From the NCBI RefSeq assembly GCF_000473105.1, contig NZ_KI421498.1:1302001-1366000 (forward strand): a stretch of 64,000 bases of DNA, written 5' to 3'. Below are positions 7,277-16,714 of this stretch, one piece after another. Positions within the stretch are counted from its first letter, which is position 1. Each line of letters starts with the position of its first letter. Under the pieces are notes generated by a model that searched no databases, was not told the origin of the DNA, and saw only the letters and a program-made list of their open reading frames with translations. The DNA is from Phaeobacter inhibens DSM 16374 (GTDB taxonomy: Bacteria; Pseudomonadota; Alphaproteobacteria; Rhodobacterales; Rhodobacteraceae). Position numbers and translations under genes: made by a program.

Positions 7277-9805
7277 ATGAGATTTCGGCCCAAAGCGTGG
7301 ATCCAGGCGCTGAACAATCGGACCTATCTGCCGACGCTGGTCGCCTTAGTGGTGATCATCGCCGCAGGCATATCAGCCGAATCCCAGAACGACACCATCT
7401 ATGAACAAAAGCTGCGGGCCGATGTCCAATATGAAGCGGGGCTCATTCGCGCCCGGATCGAGGGCAACCTGGCGGCCGATATCCAACTGGTTCGCGGGCT
7501 GCAGGCAGTCCTGTCAACAGAACCCGATATGACACAGCGCCGATTTTCGCAATTGGCGGCCCATCTACTGGAGGCCGAAGATAGTCTGCGCAATATCGCT
7601 GCAGCGCCCGACCTCGTCATCAAACTGATGCATCCGATGGAAGGCAACGAAGCTGCGATTGGGTTGGATTATCGCAAGAACGACGCCCAACGCGCCGCTG
7701 CCCTATTGGCTCGCGACAGCGGCGAACTCGTGCTGGCAGGGCCTGTCGACCTGCTGCAGGGCGGTCGCGGCATGATCGCACGTTTCCCGATCTTCATCGG
7801 GCCACAGGGAAGCAAATCCTTCTGGGGCATCCTCTCCTCCGTGATCGACATTGACGCTGTCTACTCAAAGGGAGGGTTGACGGATCCTGATCTGATGATC
7901 GACGTCGCTCTGATCGGTAAGGATGGCAAAGGCGCCAGTGGCGCGCAGTTCTACGGAAACCCAGATATCCTAGAGGACAGCCCCGTTCTGATGGACATTG
8001 TTCTGCCCGTGGGCACCTGGCAGCTTGCCGCACGCCCGAAGGAGGGCTGGCCCACCCGCGCCGATAACAAATGGCAACTGCGGTTCACAATCCTTCTGGC
8101 TGGCGCCTTCATTCTCTTTCCAACCGCACTGGCGGGTCGGTTGTCTGCGGCCCGGCGGTCGGTAATCCAGACCCTCAAACGGCGCGAGCGTGAGCTTGAG
8201 GCATTGTCACGCCGTCTGGAAATGGCAGTTGAAACCTCGAAGATCGGCATCTGGGAGATTGAGGACAACTCCGATAGTGCTATCTGGGATCACCGAATGC
8301 GGGAGCTTTATGGCGATCCCGTCGGTTCAAGCGACGTGCCGCTCACTGTCTGGAGGTCCTTTCTGCACCCCAATGATCGTGATCGCGTCATCAACGGTTT
8401 TCAGGAGGCGCTGCGCCACGTTCGCAACCACTCCATCGATTTTCGGGTCCGGCTGGAAAACGGCACCCATAAGAACATCCGCGCAATGGGCTGTTCCTTT
8501 CGCGATTCACGGGGACGCAACCGGATGATTGGCGTCGAATGGGATGTGACCCGCGACGTCGACCTCAACAATGAACTGAAACGGACCAACCAGCAGCTGA
8601 CCCACCGCAACGCTCAGCTGACCTACGCAAAACAGGCCGCCGAAAAGGCGGATCAGGCAAAGACCGAATTTCTTGCCAATATGAGCCATGAGATCCGTAC
8701 GCCGATGAACGGCATCATCGGGATGTCCGATATCCTCGCCGAAAGCCCGCTCTCGGCGGAACAGGAGCAATGCGTTGACACCATACGGGACTCCTCTGTC
8801 GCTCTGTTGAAAATCATCAATGACATTCTGGATCTGTCCCGGTTGGAGGCCGGCAAGATGGAGATCAGCGCCGTTGATTTCAATCTCCGCAAATGCGTTG
8901 ATGGTGCTGTCGATGTACTGCGCCCGAAGCTACGCGAAAAGGGTCTTACCTTCACACAGACCTTCGCCCGTGAGCTACCCGAACAGGTTCATGGCGACGA
9001 CGGGCGGCTGCGTCAGATCCTCGTCAACCTGCTCAGCAATGCGGTGAAATTCACTCAGTATGGTAGCGTGTCCCTGCACGTCAGTCGCGATGTGAAGGAT
9101 CCGTATCATCTGTTCATTGATGTCGTGGACACCGGCATCGGCATCTCAGAAGATCAGGCCAGACATGTGTTTGAGCGGTTCTCGCAGGCGGATGCTGCCA
9201 CCACGCGCCACTATGGCGGCACCGGTCTGGGGCTGACCATCTCCAATATTCTGGCACAGCGTATGGGCGGCGGCATCAGCCTGAACTCAAACGAGGGTCA
9301 GGGCTCCTGCTTCCGGCTCGAGATTCGGCTGTCTGCCGCCCGCGCCGCGCCCAGTGCCCCAACACAGATCAGCCCGGAGGCCGCGCAGCAAAAGCCCGGC
9401 CCCGGCGTTTTGCTACTGGCAGATGACAACCGGACCAACCGCCTGCTGATCCGGAAATTTCTTGCCGACACCCCACTCAATGTGATCGAGGCCGAGAACG
9501 GGCGCGAGGCGGTAGATATGTGTCGCGACCATCAGCCTGCCATCATCCTGATGGACATGTCCATGCCTGAGGTCGACGGCCTCACCGCGACCCGCCAGAT
9601 CCGGGCCAGCGACATGGCTCAGCCCGCGATCATCGCCCTGACGGCCAACGCCTTCGAAAGCGACCGGCGCGCCTGTCTCGACGCCGGGATGGATCGCTTT
9701 TTGCAAAAACCCATCCGGAAACCGCTGCTGCTGGAAACCATCGCCTCGGTTCAGGCCGAACGTGCAGCGCCGCCGGATCAGACAAAAGACGGCACCAATT
9801 CCTGA
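7277..9805 (+). CDS. CHASE-PAS hybrid sensor histidine kinase with receiver domain
   Basis: An 842-residue membrane kinase. Order: helix 1 (about residues 16-34), a periplasmic CHASE-type sensor (about 60-230), helix 2 (about 272-292) and a PAS domain (about 315-435). Next come a coiled coil, HisKA with phospho-histidine in NMSHEIRTPMNG (near 470), and HATPase with N box and G boxes (DTGIGISEDQ, GGTGLGLTIS). A C-terminal receiver (LLADDNRTNR, acceptor Asp in ILMDMSMPEVDG, near 758) completes it. It lacks its own Hpt domain, so a phosphotransfer protein elsewhere is expected. No clear Shine-Dalgarno precedes the ATG. It is divergent from the chemoreceptor, which may hint at linked sensing. Confidence 0.94.
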   Translation: MRFRPKAWIQALNNRTYLPTLVALVVIIAAGISAESQNDTIYEQKLRADVQYEAGLIRARIEGNLAADIQLVRGLQAVLSTEPDMTQRRFSQLAAHLLEAEDSLRNIAAAPDLVIKLMHPMEGNEAAIGLDYRKNDAQRAAALLARDSGELVLAGPVDLLQGGRGMIARFPIFIGPQGSKSFWGILSSVIDIDAVYSKGGLTDPDLMIDVALIGKDGKGASGAQFYGNPDILEDSPVLMDIVLPVGTWQLAARPKEGWPTRADNKWQLRFTILLAGAFILFPTALAGRLSAARRSVIQTLKRRERELEALSRRLEMAVETSKIGIWEIEDNSDSAIWDHRMRELYGDPVGSSDVPLTVWRSFLHPNDRDRVINGFQEALRHVRNHSIDFRVRLENGTHKNIRAMGCSFRDSRGRNRMIGVEWDVTRDVDLNNELKRTNQQLTHRNAQLTYAKQAAEKADQAKTEFLANMSHEIRTPMNGIIGMSDILAESPLSAEQEQCVDTIRDSSVALLKIINDILDLSRLEAGKMEISAVDFNLRKCVDGAVDVLRPKLREKGLTFTQTFARELPEQVHGDDGRLRQILVNLLSNAVKFTQYGSVSLHVSRDVKDPYHLFIDVVDTGIGISEDQARHVFERFSQADAATTRHYGGTGLGLTISNILAQRMGGGISLNSNEGQGSCFRLEIRLSAARAAPSAPTQISPEAAQQKPGPGVLLLADDNRTNRLLIRKFLADTPLNVIEAENGREAVDMCRDHQPAIILMDMSMPEVDGLTATRQIRASDMAQPAIIALTANAFESDRRACLDAGMDRFLQKPIRKPLLLETIASVQAERAAPPDQTKDGTNS

Positions 9806-10320
9806 TCCCCTATAGGGGCCACTCCGCAGATTATGCTCGGCGGCAAGCTCAGCCTCTTGGCGACTGTCCCGGATTTTCCTAGCAATAGGTATAGAGGTCG
9901 CGGTAACCCGCAGCAGGATCCGCCATCAGCGAGGCAAACCGGCGGCGGTGTCAGTCGATGGTTTGACGCGCGCTGCCACGCTATGACCTCAGAACAAAAC
10001 TCGCCGCCTCCCCGGCCAGCGCGACGGTCCCTACCATTTTGTCATGGTTCGAGGTTTCGACCTCAGCACGAGTGACCCAGTCATCAGCCTCTTACTATGT
10101 TGAGAAAACTTTGACTGTCGGACACCAATGCGGGCAATCTCGGCCCAATATCTCGATTTTGGCCTACGAACAGACGCCATGAATTGCGCACCATGCGAAA
10201 AATATGCGTAAACGGCTATACATTCCTACACATCAACGGGAGCTACCCATGCCGTCAAACCCGTAACAACTTTGTTTTCTATGCATAAATAGTCAAACAC
10301 ATAAAATTCGGTTTGAAGGT
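9806..10320. other. Gene-free segment between hybrid kinase and tRNA-Leu
   Basis: About 515 bases in which I find no convincing frame. The part next to the tRNA is A/T-rich. A tiny hairpin GAGGT-TTCG-ACCTC lies near 10052. I saw no integrase or direct repeat of the tRNA end. Confidence 0.5.
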
Positions 10321-10406
10321 TGGTGCGGACGGCGGGACTCGAACCCGCACGGCCATACGGCCAGGAGATTTTAAGTCTCCGGTGTCTACCATTCCACCAC
10401 GTCCGC
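10321..10406 (-). tRNA. tRNA-Leu, anticodon UAA
   Basis: Read leftward, the gene starts GCGGACGTGGTGGAATGG and forms a seven-base acceptor stem with CGTCCGC. The anticodon loop is CTTAAAA within GGAGACTTAAAATCTCC, giving UAA. A class II variable arm (TGGCCGTATGGCCG) and the T-arm GGGTTCGAGTCCC follow, with CCA encoded at the 3' end. The 86-base length is normal for leucine tRNAs. Confidence 0.97.
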
Positions 10407-10515
10407 ACAGCAGGCAAAACCCGCTGCCATCACAGACCTACCTAGGACACCGCAGCGGTACAATGGGCTATCTGATCTGTTTGGTGAATTTTTCCGGGCG
10501 CCGCCGCGCTAAGGC

Positions 10516-11148
10516 CTACAGCTCAACCTCTGGCATGGCGGCGTCCGCATCTTCCGGTGCCAGCGGTCCACCCGGCGCCACCAGATACCGCTCCGGCAAC
10601 CAGGGATTCAGCGACAGGGCCTGATCCAATGCTTCGCGCGCTTCATCCAGACGCGACAAACCATATAGTGACAACGCCCGGCCGCTCAAGGCTGCGACAT
10701 GGCGTGGCGACAGGTCCAGTGCACGGTCCAGATCCCTCAGGGCTGCCGCAAAATCCCGCCGCAGATAGTGGACAAAGGCGCGTTGATTGTAGCCCTCGGC
10801 ATAATCCGGGCAATAGGCGACCAGCCGATCAAAAGCCTCCAAAGCCCCAAAAAAATCAAAAGCCGAGCGCCGGGTCATCCCACGATCCAGCAAGGCCTGC
10901 GCCTCAGCGTTCGGGGCATCCGCCCAATATTGCCAGAACTGATTGGAGATCTGCTGCGCTGACGCTTCATCCGGGGCGGCCTGCACACGGCCGATCAGCT
11001 GGTCTACCGCGCCCTGATGATCCGGCGCCGTCGGGCAGCTTGCACTGTCAGCGTGTGACGGCGCCTGCCCTGCCCCCTCTGCCTGAGCGAGGGGCGCAGC
11101 CGCAGCGAAACAAAGACCAAGAAACGGGGCAATCCAGAACTGTCGCAT
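10516..11148 (-). CDS. Exported TPR-repeat protein
   Basis: A 210-residue protein with an N-terminal signal peptide (MRQFWIAPFLGLCFAAAAPLAQAEG, cleavage probably after AQA). Three or so tetratricopeptide repeats occupy the C-terminal half (NAEAQALLDRGMTRRSAFDFFGALEAF; YAEGYNQRAFVHYLRRDFAAAL; HVAALSGRALSLYGLSRLDEA). The start at 11148 gives a clean signal peptide; the open frame begins at 11217. TPR units usually act as protein-binding scaffolds, so a periplasmic partner is likely, but none is identifiable here. It sits upstream of tRNA-Leu and downstream of the AsnC-type regulator on the same strand. Confidence 0.8.
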   Translation of the reverse strand: MRQFWIAPFLGLCFAAAAPLAQAEGAGQAPSHADSASCPTAPDHQGAVDQLIGRVQAAPDEASAQQISNQFWQYWADAPNAEAQALLDRGMTRRSAFDFFGALEAFDRLVAYCPDYAEGYNQRAFVHYLRRDFAAALRDLDRALDLSPRHVAALSGRALSLYGLSRLDEAREALDQALSLNPWLPERYLVAPGGPLAPEDADAAMPEVEL

Positions 11149-11217
11149 CGTCCAATCTTGGCGCAAAACTCCCACCGGACAAGTCACGATTTCGCGCGCA
11201 TCCGCCCGACATACCAA

Positions 11218-11691
11218 TCACGGCAGCACCGCGCTGTCCTCAATCACCGCCTGCATCGCCACATAGGTAGAGGTCGACGCCACATGCGGCAGCGCCGATA
11301 TCTTCTCGCCCAGCACCGCGCGATAGGCCGACATGGATCGCGTCCGAACTTTCAGCAGATAGTCAAAATGCGAGGCCATCAGATGGGCCTGTTCGATCTC
11401 GGGCACCCGCGCAAGGGCCGCGTTGAATTTCGCCAGTGCTGCCTCGCGTGTATCGGTCAGTTTCACCTCGACAAACGCCACATGATCCAGCCCCAACCGA
11501 ATGGGATCGATCAAAGCGCGATAGCCGGTGATGATGCCCTCTGCCTCAAGCCGCCGCAGCCGCGCCTGAGTCGGTGTCTTCGAAAGCCCAATGCGCCGCG
11601 CCAGATCCGCGATCGACATGCGCCCGTCCTCGCCCAATGCGGCCAGAATCGCCTGATCGAACCGATCCATTCCCGGAAAGTCCATTTGCAT
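11218..11691 (-). CDS. putR: Lrp/AsnC-family regulator, PutR-type activator of putA
   Basis: A 157-residue regulator with an N-terminal helix-turn-helix (RMSIADLARRIGLSKTPTQARLRRLEAEGIITGYRA) and a C-terminal AsnC ligand-binding domain (VAFVEVKL, HLMASHFDYLLKVRT). It is divergent from putA across 135 bases. This arrangement and the MDRFDQAILAALGEDGR start match PutR of Rhodobacter and Agrobacterium, which activates putA in response to proline. I start it at the ATG at 11691; 11685 is an alternative. The frame stays open far upstream inside putA, which is a shadow. The symbol rests on gene context as well as family. Confidence 0.85.
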   Translation of the reverse strand: MQMDFPGMDRFDQAILAALGEDGRMSIADLARRIGLSKTPTQARLRRLEAEGIITGYRALIDPIRLGLDHVAFVEVKLTDTREAALAKFNAALARVPEIEQAHLMASHFDYLLKVRTRSMSAYRAVLGEKISALPHVASTSTYVAMQAVIEDSAVLP

Positions 11692-11755
11692 CGAAAACTC
11701 ACCTCTTTTTAGCCTATTGCACTTCATATCCCACATTTTTGGCCGTTTGTCCCAA

Positions 11756-11783
11756 TCGTTTCGCGATATCATGCGTGAAACGA
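11756..11783. promoter_or_regulatory. Inverted repeat in the putR-putA intergenic region
   Basis: Arms TCGTTTC (11756-11762) and GAAACGA (11777-11783) are separated by 14 bases, between the divergent regulator and putA. This is a candidate PutR binding site; the assignment is by position only. Confidence 0.45.
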
Positions 11784-11826
11784 CCAACCTGGGCATCGCC
11801 CATGGTTCTTTCGGAGAGTTTCCAAC

Positions 11827-14800
11827 ATGACCGCGCCCCAATCCCAGACCACGCCCGCCATGCCTTCTGCGCCGACCCCGGAGTACAGCGATGCCCTGCG
11901 CTATCGCATTGATGCAGGCACCTATGTTGATCAGGCCCAGATGCGGGACCAGCTGTTTGCGCTTGCCAATCTGGACGCGACAGACCGCAGCACCATCAGC
12001 GCCAATGCAGCCGCTTTGGTGCGCGACATCCGCGGCCATTCCTCCCCCGGCCTGATGGAAGTCTTTCTGGCCGAATACGGTCTCTCCACCGATGAAGGCG
12101 TTGCCCTGATGTGCCTTGCGGAAGCGTTGCTGCGGGTACCTGACGCGGACACCATCGATGCGCTGATCGAGGATAAGATCGCGCCGTCGGAATGGGGCAA
12201 GCATCTGGGCAAATCCACCTCCTCTCTGGTCAATGCCTCGACCTGGGCCTTGATGCTGACCGGCAAAGTGCTTGACGAAAAACGCAGCCCCGTCTCTGCC
12301 CTGCGCGGCGCCATGAAACGTCTGGGTGAGCCGGTGATCCGCACAGCTGTCAGCCGCGCGATGAAGGAAATGGGCCGCCAGTTCGTACTGGGAGAGACCA
12401 TTGAAGGCGCCATGAAACGCGCCGCCGGAATGGAGGCCAAGGGCTATACCTATTCCTACGACATGCTGGGAGAGGCCGCCCGCACAGAAGCGGACGCCGC
12501 CCGCTACCATCTGGCCTATTCACGGGCGATTTCGGCCATTGCGGCAGCTTGCAACAGCGTGGATATCCGTCAGAATCCAGGGATTTCGGTAAAACTCTCG
12601 GCCCTACATCCGCGCTATGAACTGGCGCAGGAAACCAGCGTCATGGAGCAATTGGTCCCCCGCCTGCAAGCGCTGGCCCTTCTGGCCAAGGCAGCCGGTA
12701 TGGGCCTCAATGTCGATGCCGAGGAAGCAGACCGCCTGTCGCTGTCGCTTGAGGTCATTGACGAAGTGATCTCCGATCCCGCTCTCGCAGGCTGGGACGG
12801 GTTTGGCGTCGTGGTGCAGGCCTATGGCCCGCGCACCAGCGCGGCGCTGGATGCGCTGTATGACATGGCCAACCGCTATGACCGCCGCCTGATGGTGCGT
12901 CTGGTGAAAGGCGCCTATTGGGACACCGAGGTGAAGCGCGCGCAGGTTGAAGGCGTTGACGGCTTCCCGGTCTACACCCACAAATCCCTGACCGATGTGT
13001 CCTATATCGCCAACGCCCGCAAACTCCTGTCGATGACCGACCGGATCTATCCGCAGTTCGCCACCCACAACGCCCACACGGTCTCGGCCATCCTGCATAT
13101 GGCCAAGGATACGGACAAGGGAGCCTATGAATTTCAGCGCCTGCATGGCATGGGCGAGACCCTGCACAATATGGTGCTCGAGCAGAACCAGACCCACTGC
13201 CGGATCTATGCGCCGGTTGGCGCCCACCGCGATCTGCTGGCCTATTTGGTGCGCCGCCTGTTGGAAAATGGCGCCAACAGCTCTTTTGTGAACCAGATCG
13301 TGGATGAGAATGTCCCGCCTGAGGTGGTCGCGGCCGATCCTTTCGCTCAGGTCGAGGATCTGACCGCAAACCTGCGCAAGGGTCCCGACCTGTTCCAGCC
13401 CGAGCGGCCCAATTCGATGGGGTTTGATCTGGGCCACGCGCCCACGCTGGCGGCCATCGACGCCGCCCGCGCGCCTTGGAAGAGCCACAGCTGGGCTGCA
13501 GAGCCGCTGTTGGCCAAGGCGCCCGCGACCGCAACCACCACAGATGAGCCGGTGCGCAACCCTGCCGACCTGACCACAGTGGGCCGCGTGCAGACCGCTG
13601 GTCAGGCCGAGATTGAGACCGCGCTCAGCGCCGCGACTCCTTGGAACGCCAGTGCTGAAACCCGCGCCGAGGTGCTGAACCGCGCCGCCGACCTCTATGA
13701 GGTCAATTATGGCGAGCTGTTCGCGCTGCTGACCCGCGAGGCGGGCAAAACCCTACCCGATTGCGTGGCCGAACTGCGCGAAGCGGTGGATTTCCTGCGC
13801 TACTACGCCGCCCGTATCCCGGCGGAGGTGCCGGTTGGTGTCTTCACCTGTATTTCACCCTGGAACTTCCCGCTGGCGATTTTCTCTGGCCAGATTGCTG
13901 CGGCTCTGGCTGTTGGAAATGCGGTTCTGGCCAAACCCGCCGAACAGACACCGTTGATTGCTCACCGTGCCATCTCGCTGTTGCATGAGGCAGGCGTGCC
14001 GCGCAGCGCGCTGCAACTGCTGCCGGGGGCCGGCGCTGTTGGCGGCGCCCTCACCTCTGACGCACGTGTCGGCGGCGTGGCCTTTACCGGCTCCACGGCC
14101 ACCGCGCTCAAGATCCGCGCCGCTATGGCAGAGCATCTTCGCCCAGGCGCGCCGCTGATTGCGGAGACCGGTGGGCTGAACGCGATGATCGTGGACAGCA
14201 CCGCCCTGCCCGAACAGGCTGTGCAGTCCATAATCGAAAGCGCCTTTCAGTCGGCAGGTCAGCGCTGTTCCGCCCTGCGGTGCCTGTATCTTCAGGAAGA
14301 CATCGCCGACAATGTACTGAAAATGCTCAAAGGCGCGATGGATGCGCTACACCTTGGCGATCCCTGGAACCTGTCCACCGACAGCGGCCCCGTGATCGAC
14401 GAGACCGCCCGCGCTGGTATTCTGGCCCATATCGACGCCGCCCGTGCAGAGGGTCGCGTACTGAAGGAAATGACCGCCCCGCAAGGCGGCACCTTCGTGG
14501 CGCCAACCCTGATCGAAATCACCGGTATTCAGGCGCTGGAACAGGAGATCTTTGGCCCGGTTCTGCACGTGGTGCGCTTCAAATCGCAGGATCTGGACCA
14601 GATCATCAGAGATATCAACGCCACCGGGTATGGGCTGACCTTTGGCCTGCACACCCGGATTGATGACCGTGTGCAATACATCTGCGACCGGATCCACGCG
14701 GGCAACCTTTATGTGAACCGCAACCAGATCGGCGCGATTGTCGGCAGCCAGCCCTTCGGCGGCGAAGGCCTCTCCGGTACTGGCCCGAAGGCCGGCGGCC

Positions 14801-15303
14801 CCTTCTACATGATGCGCTTTTGCGCGCCCGACCGGCAGCAAAGCGAGGACAGCTGGCCTTCGGATGCCCCTGCTATGACCATGCTTCCCGCACCAACCGG
14901 CCAGCCTATGCAGGAGATCACCACCAGCCTGCCCGGCCCTACCGGTGAATCCAACCGCCTGTCGCAGCTCGCGCGTCCGCCGCTCCTGTGCCTTGGGCCG
15001 GGACCGCAGGCTGTTGTGGCACAGGCCCGTGCGGTTCACGCCCTTGGCGGCACCGCGATTGAGGCAACAGGCCCGCTGGACATGCGTCAACTGCTGACCA
15101 TGGAAGGCACATCCGGCGTGATCTGGTGGGGAGGCGAGACCACCGCACGCGAGATTGAAAGCTGGCTGGCGCGCCGCAATGGCCCGATCCTGCCGCTGAT
15201 CCCTGGCTTGCCCGACAAGGCCCGCGTCCAGGCCGAGCGGCATGTCTGCGTGGACACCACTGCCGCGGGCGGCAACGCAGCGCTGCTTGGTGGCATGGGC
15301 TAA
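11827..15303 (+). CDS. putA: Bifunctional proline dehydrogenase / L-glutamate gamma-semialdehyde dehydrogenase
   Basis: This 1158-residue enzyme oxidises proline to glutamate in two steps, passing electrons to quinone through FAD and then reducing NAD. The proline dehydrogenase barrel spans roughly residues 170-480 (SVKLSALHPRYE, LMVRLVKGAYWDTEVK). The aldehyde dehydrogenase part covers about 560-1010, with FTGSTATALKIR, catalytic Glu in ETGGLNAM and catalytic Cys in SAGQRCSALRC. A C-terminal domain fills the rest. There is no N-terminal ribbon-helix-helix domain, so the protein does not regulate itself; the divergent PutR-type gene fits that. The Shine-Dalgarno GGAGAG lies eight bases ahead. 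Confidence 0.97.
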   Translation: MTAPQSQTTPAMPSAPTPEYSDALRYRIDAGTYVDQAQMRDQLFALANLDATDRSTISANAAALVRDIRGHSSPGLMEVFLAEYGLSTDEGVALMCLAEALLRVPDADTIDALIEDKIAPSEWGKHLGKSTSSLVNASTWALMLTGKVLDEKRSPVSALRGAMKRLGEPVIRTAVSRAMKEMGRQFVLGETIEGAMKRAAGMEAKGYTYSYDMLGEAARTEADAARYHLAYSRAISAIAAACNSVDIRQNPGISVKLSALHPRYELAQETSVMEQLVPRLQALALLAKAAGMGLNVDAEEADRLSLSLEVIDEVISDPALAGWDGFGVVVQAYGPRTSAALDALYDMANRYDRRLMVRLVKGAYWDTEVKRAQVEGVDGFPVYTHKSLTDVSYIANARKLLSMTDRIYPQFATHNAHTVSAILHMAKDTDKGAYEFQRLHGMGETLHNMVLEQNQTHCRIYAPVGAHRDLLAYLVRRLLENGANSSFVNQIVDENVPPEVVAADPFAQVEDLTANLRKGPDLFQPERPNSMGFDLGHAPTLAAIDAARAPWKSHSWAAEPLLAKAPATATTTDEPVRNPADLTTVGRVQTAGQAEIETALSAATPWNASAETRAEVLNRAADLYEVNYGELFALLTREAGKTLPDCVAELREAVDFLRYYAARIPAEVPVGVFTCISPWNFPLAIFSGQIAAALAVGNAVLAKPAEQTPLIAHRAISLLHEAGVPRSALQLLPGAGAVGGALTSDARVGGVAFTGSTATALKIRAAMAEHLRPGAPLIAETGGLNAMIVDSTALPEQAVQSIIESAFQSAGQRCSALRCLYLQEDIADNVLKMLKGAMDALHLGDPWNLSTDSGPVIDETARAGILAHIDAARAEGRVLKEMTAPQGGTFVAPTLIEITGIQALEQEIFGPVLHVVRFKSQDLDQIIRDINATGYGLTFGLHTRIDDRVQYICDRIHAGNLYVNRNQIGAIVGSQPFGGEGLSGTGPKAGGPFYMMRFCAPDRQQSEDSWPSDAPAMTMLPAPTGQPMQEITTSLPGPTGESNRLSQLARPPLLCLGPGPQAVVAQARAVHALGGTAIEATGPLDMRQLLTMEGTSGVIWWGGETTAREIESWLARRNGPILPLIPGLPDKARVQAERHVCVDTTAAGGNAALLGGMG

Positions 15304-15357
15304 TCCGCACGCCGGTCTGGATGACGCCCGCACAGGAGACGCGCGGGTAACCTCTTG

Positions 15358-15383
15358 ACGCTGGGCCACATTCGGCCCAGCGT
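15358..15383 (+). terminator. Ten-base-pair hairpin between putA and the rhomboid gene
   Basis: ACGCTGGGCC pairs perfectly with GGCCCAGCGT around a six-base loop and ends six bases before the rhomboid ATG. It has no T-run. It may end putA transcripts partially or hide the rhomboid ribosome-binding region. Confidence 0.55.
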
Positions 15384-15389
15384 TCCACC

Positions 15390-16166
15390 ATGTTTCCAAT
15401 TCGTGACCACAACCCGTCCGGGCGCACGCCCTATGTCACCTATGCGCTGATCTGCGCGAATGTCGCGATCTTTGCGCTGACTTACTTTGGCTACGATAGC
15501 CCGCGCCGCCTGACCGCGCTTTACAATGCCTACGCCTTGCTCCCGGCGGAGGTGACATCAGGCTACGACTTGAAGACGCTGCTGACGTCCACTTTCCTGC
15601 ATGGCAGCTGGATGCACCTCGGCGGCAATATGCTGTTTCTGTGGATCTTTGGCGACAACATGGAGGATGAGATGGGCCATGTCCCGTTTATTGCCTTCTA
15701 CCTAGTCTCCGGCATCGGCGCCGGGCTGATCCATGTGGCCAGCGCCCCCTATTCACTGGTGCCACTGGTCGGCGCCTCCGGCGCCATTGCCGGGGTCATG
15801 GGCGGGTATCTGCTGCTTTTTCCACGTGCCCGCGTTGATATCCTGTTGATCCTCATTATCTATTTCCGCGTCTTCTCGATCCCGGCCTTTGTCATGCTCG
15901 GTGTCTGGCTGGGGATGCAATTCCTGGGCGGCATCGGCTCAGACCCACAGGCAGGCGGTGTCGCCTATTGGGCCCACGCAGGCGGCTTTGGTGTCGGACT
16001 GGTGCTGACGGTCCCGCTCTGGCTGCGACGGGGCGGTCCTGCCTACTGGGGCAAGACCCACGGACAGCCGCCCCACCCCGAGGTCAGCTACTCCACCAGT
16101 CGTATCCCCCGCGTGGCCCGTAAATCCGCCAGCGATGATCGCAGAAACAGCCCCTGGGACCGATAA
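15390..16166 (+). CDS. Rhomboid-family intramembrane serine protease
   Basis: A 258-residue protein with about six membrane helices. The catalytic dyad is visible: Ser in LVGASGAIAGVMGGY and His in YWAHAGGFGVGL. HLGGNMLFLWIFGDNMED, with its conserved asparagine and loop residues, lies in the second helix region. It cleaves single-pass membrane proteins within the bilayer; the substrate is unknown. The start MFPIRDHNPSGRTPYVTYAL is typical of the bacterial group. No Shine-Dalgarno is visible, and a strong hairpin ends six bases upstream, which may limit translation. The tail after the last helix is basic and proline-rich. Confidence 0.92.
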   Translation: MFPIRDHNPSGRTPYVTYALICANVAIFALTYFGYDSPRRLTALYNAYALLPAEVTSGYDLKTLLTSTFLHGSWMHLGGNMLFLWIFGDNMEDEMGHVPFIAFYLVSGIGAGLIHVASAPYSLVPLVGASGAIAGVMGGYLLLFPRARVDILLILIIYFRVFSIPAFVMLGVWLGMQFLGGIGSDPQAGGVAYWAHAGGFGVGLVLTVPLWLRRGGPAYWGKTHGQPPHPEVSYSTSRIPRVARKSASDDRRNSPWDR

Positions 16167-16206
16167 CAATGGACCACCTCACACCCTGCAGGGAAGACCA
16201 GCCTCA

Positions 16207-16623
16207 ATGACCCCAGACACTCCCGCACCCGCCGCCACTGACGGCCTAACAACATGCCATGCCAGCTGCCACTGCGGCGCGGTTGAAATCACAGCCGAGT
16301 TGCCCCGCGGCCTCGCCTCTGCCAGCCGCTGCAATTGTTCCTTCTGCATCCGCAGGGGCGCTGCGGCTGTCACCGCGCGGACCGCCAGTCTGACCATCCT
16401 CAAAGGGGCGGAAAACCTCAGCCTTTACACTTGGGGCAGCCATACGGCGAAACACTATTTCTGTAAGACCTGCGGCATCTACGTCTATCATCAGCGCCGT
16501 TCCGATCCGGCAGAATGCGGCATCAATCTGGGCTGCATCGACGGGGGAAACCCCCGCCAACATGCCGAAACCTATGGTGAGATCCCCTGGCACGACGGCG
16601 TGAACCACCCGTCTGACCAATAG
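16207..16623 (+). CDS. GFA/CENP-V-fold zinc protein
   Basis: A 138-residue protein of the glutathione-dependent formaldehyde-activating (GFA) fold. Zinc ligands are in CHASCHCGAVEI (structural pair), RCNCSFCIRRG and FCKTCGIYVYHQRR. The name comes from formaldehyde-glutathione adduct formation in the founding enzyme, but most members have no proven activity, so only the fold is called. I use the ATG at 16207 rather than the open-frame start at 16135 because the conserved part follows closely and GGGAAG precedes it. A second, different GFA protein is at 60978. The gene follows the rhomboid gene by 40 bases and may be co-transcribed. Confidence 0.85.
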   Translation: MTPDTPAPAATDGLTTCHASCHCGAVEITAELPRGLASASRCNCSFCIRRGAAAVTARTASLTILKGAENLSLYTWGSHTAKHYFCKTCGIYVYHQRRSDPAECGINLGCIDGGNPRQHAETYGEIPWHDGVNHPSDQ

Positions 16624-16665
16624 GCAAAAGCGACGTCGCCAGCCCCTAAGACAGCCTCCGCAAAC

Positions 16666-16693
16666 AAAAAACGCGACCCAAGGGCCGCGTTTC
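16666..16693 (-). terminator. Terminator for the inositol monophosphatase gene
   Basis: Read leftward, AAACGCG pairs with CGCGTTT, with inner GGG/CCC pairing and one mismatch. The stem is followed by TTTTTG in the leftward sense, so it serves the gene at 16715. Confidence 0.75.
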
Positions 16694-16714
16694 AAAACCT
16701 GCTATTGGACCGGA

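Noticed and set aside
10321-10406. tRNA-Leu as integration site of a mobile element
   Set aside because: No integrase and no direct repeat of the tRNA 3' end were seen nearby.
11692-12510. Long N-terminal extension of the PutR-type gene
   Set aside because: The extra 270 residues lie antisense to putA and resemble no regulator; the normal AsnC length starts at 11691.
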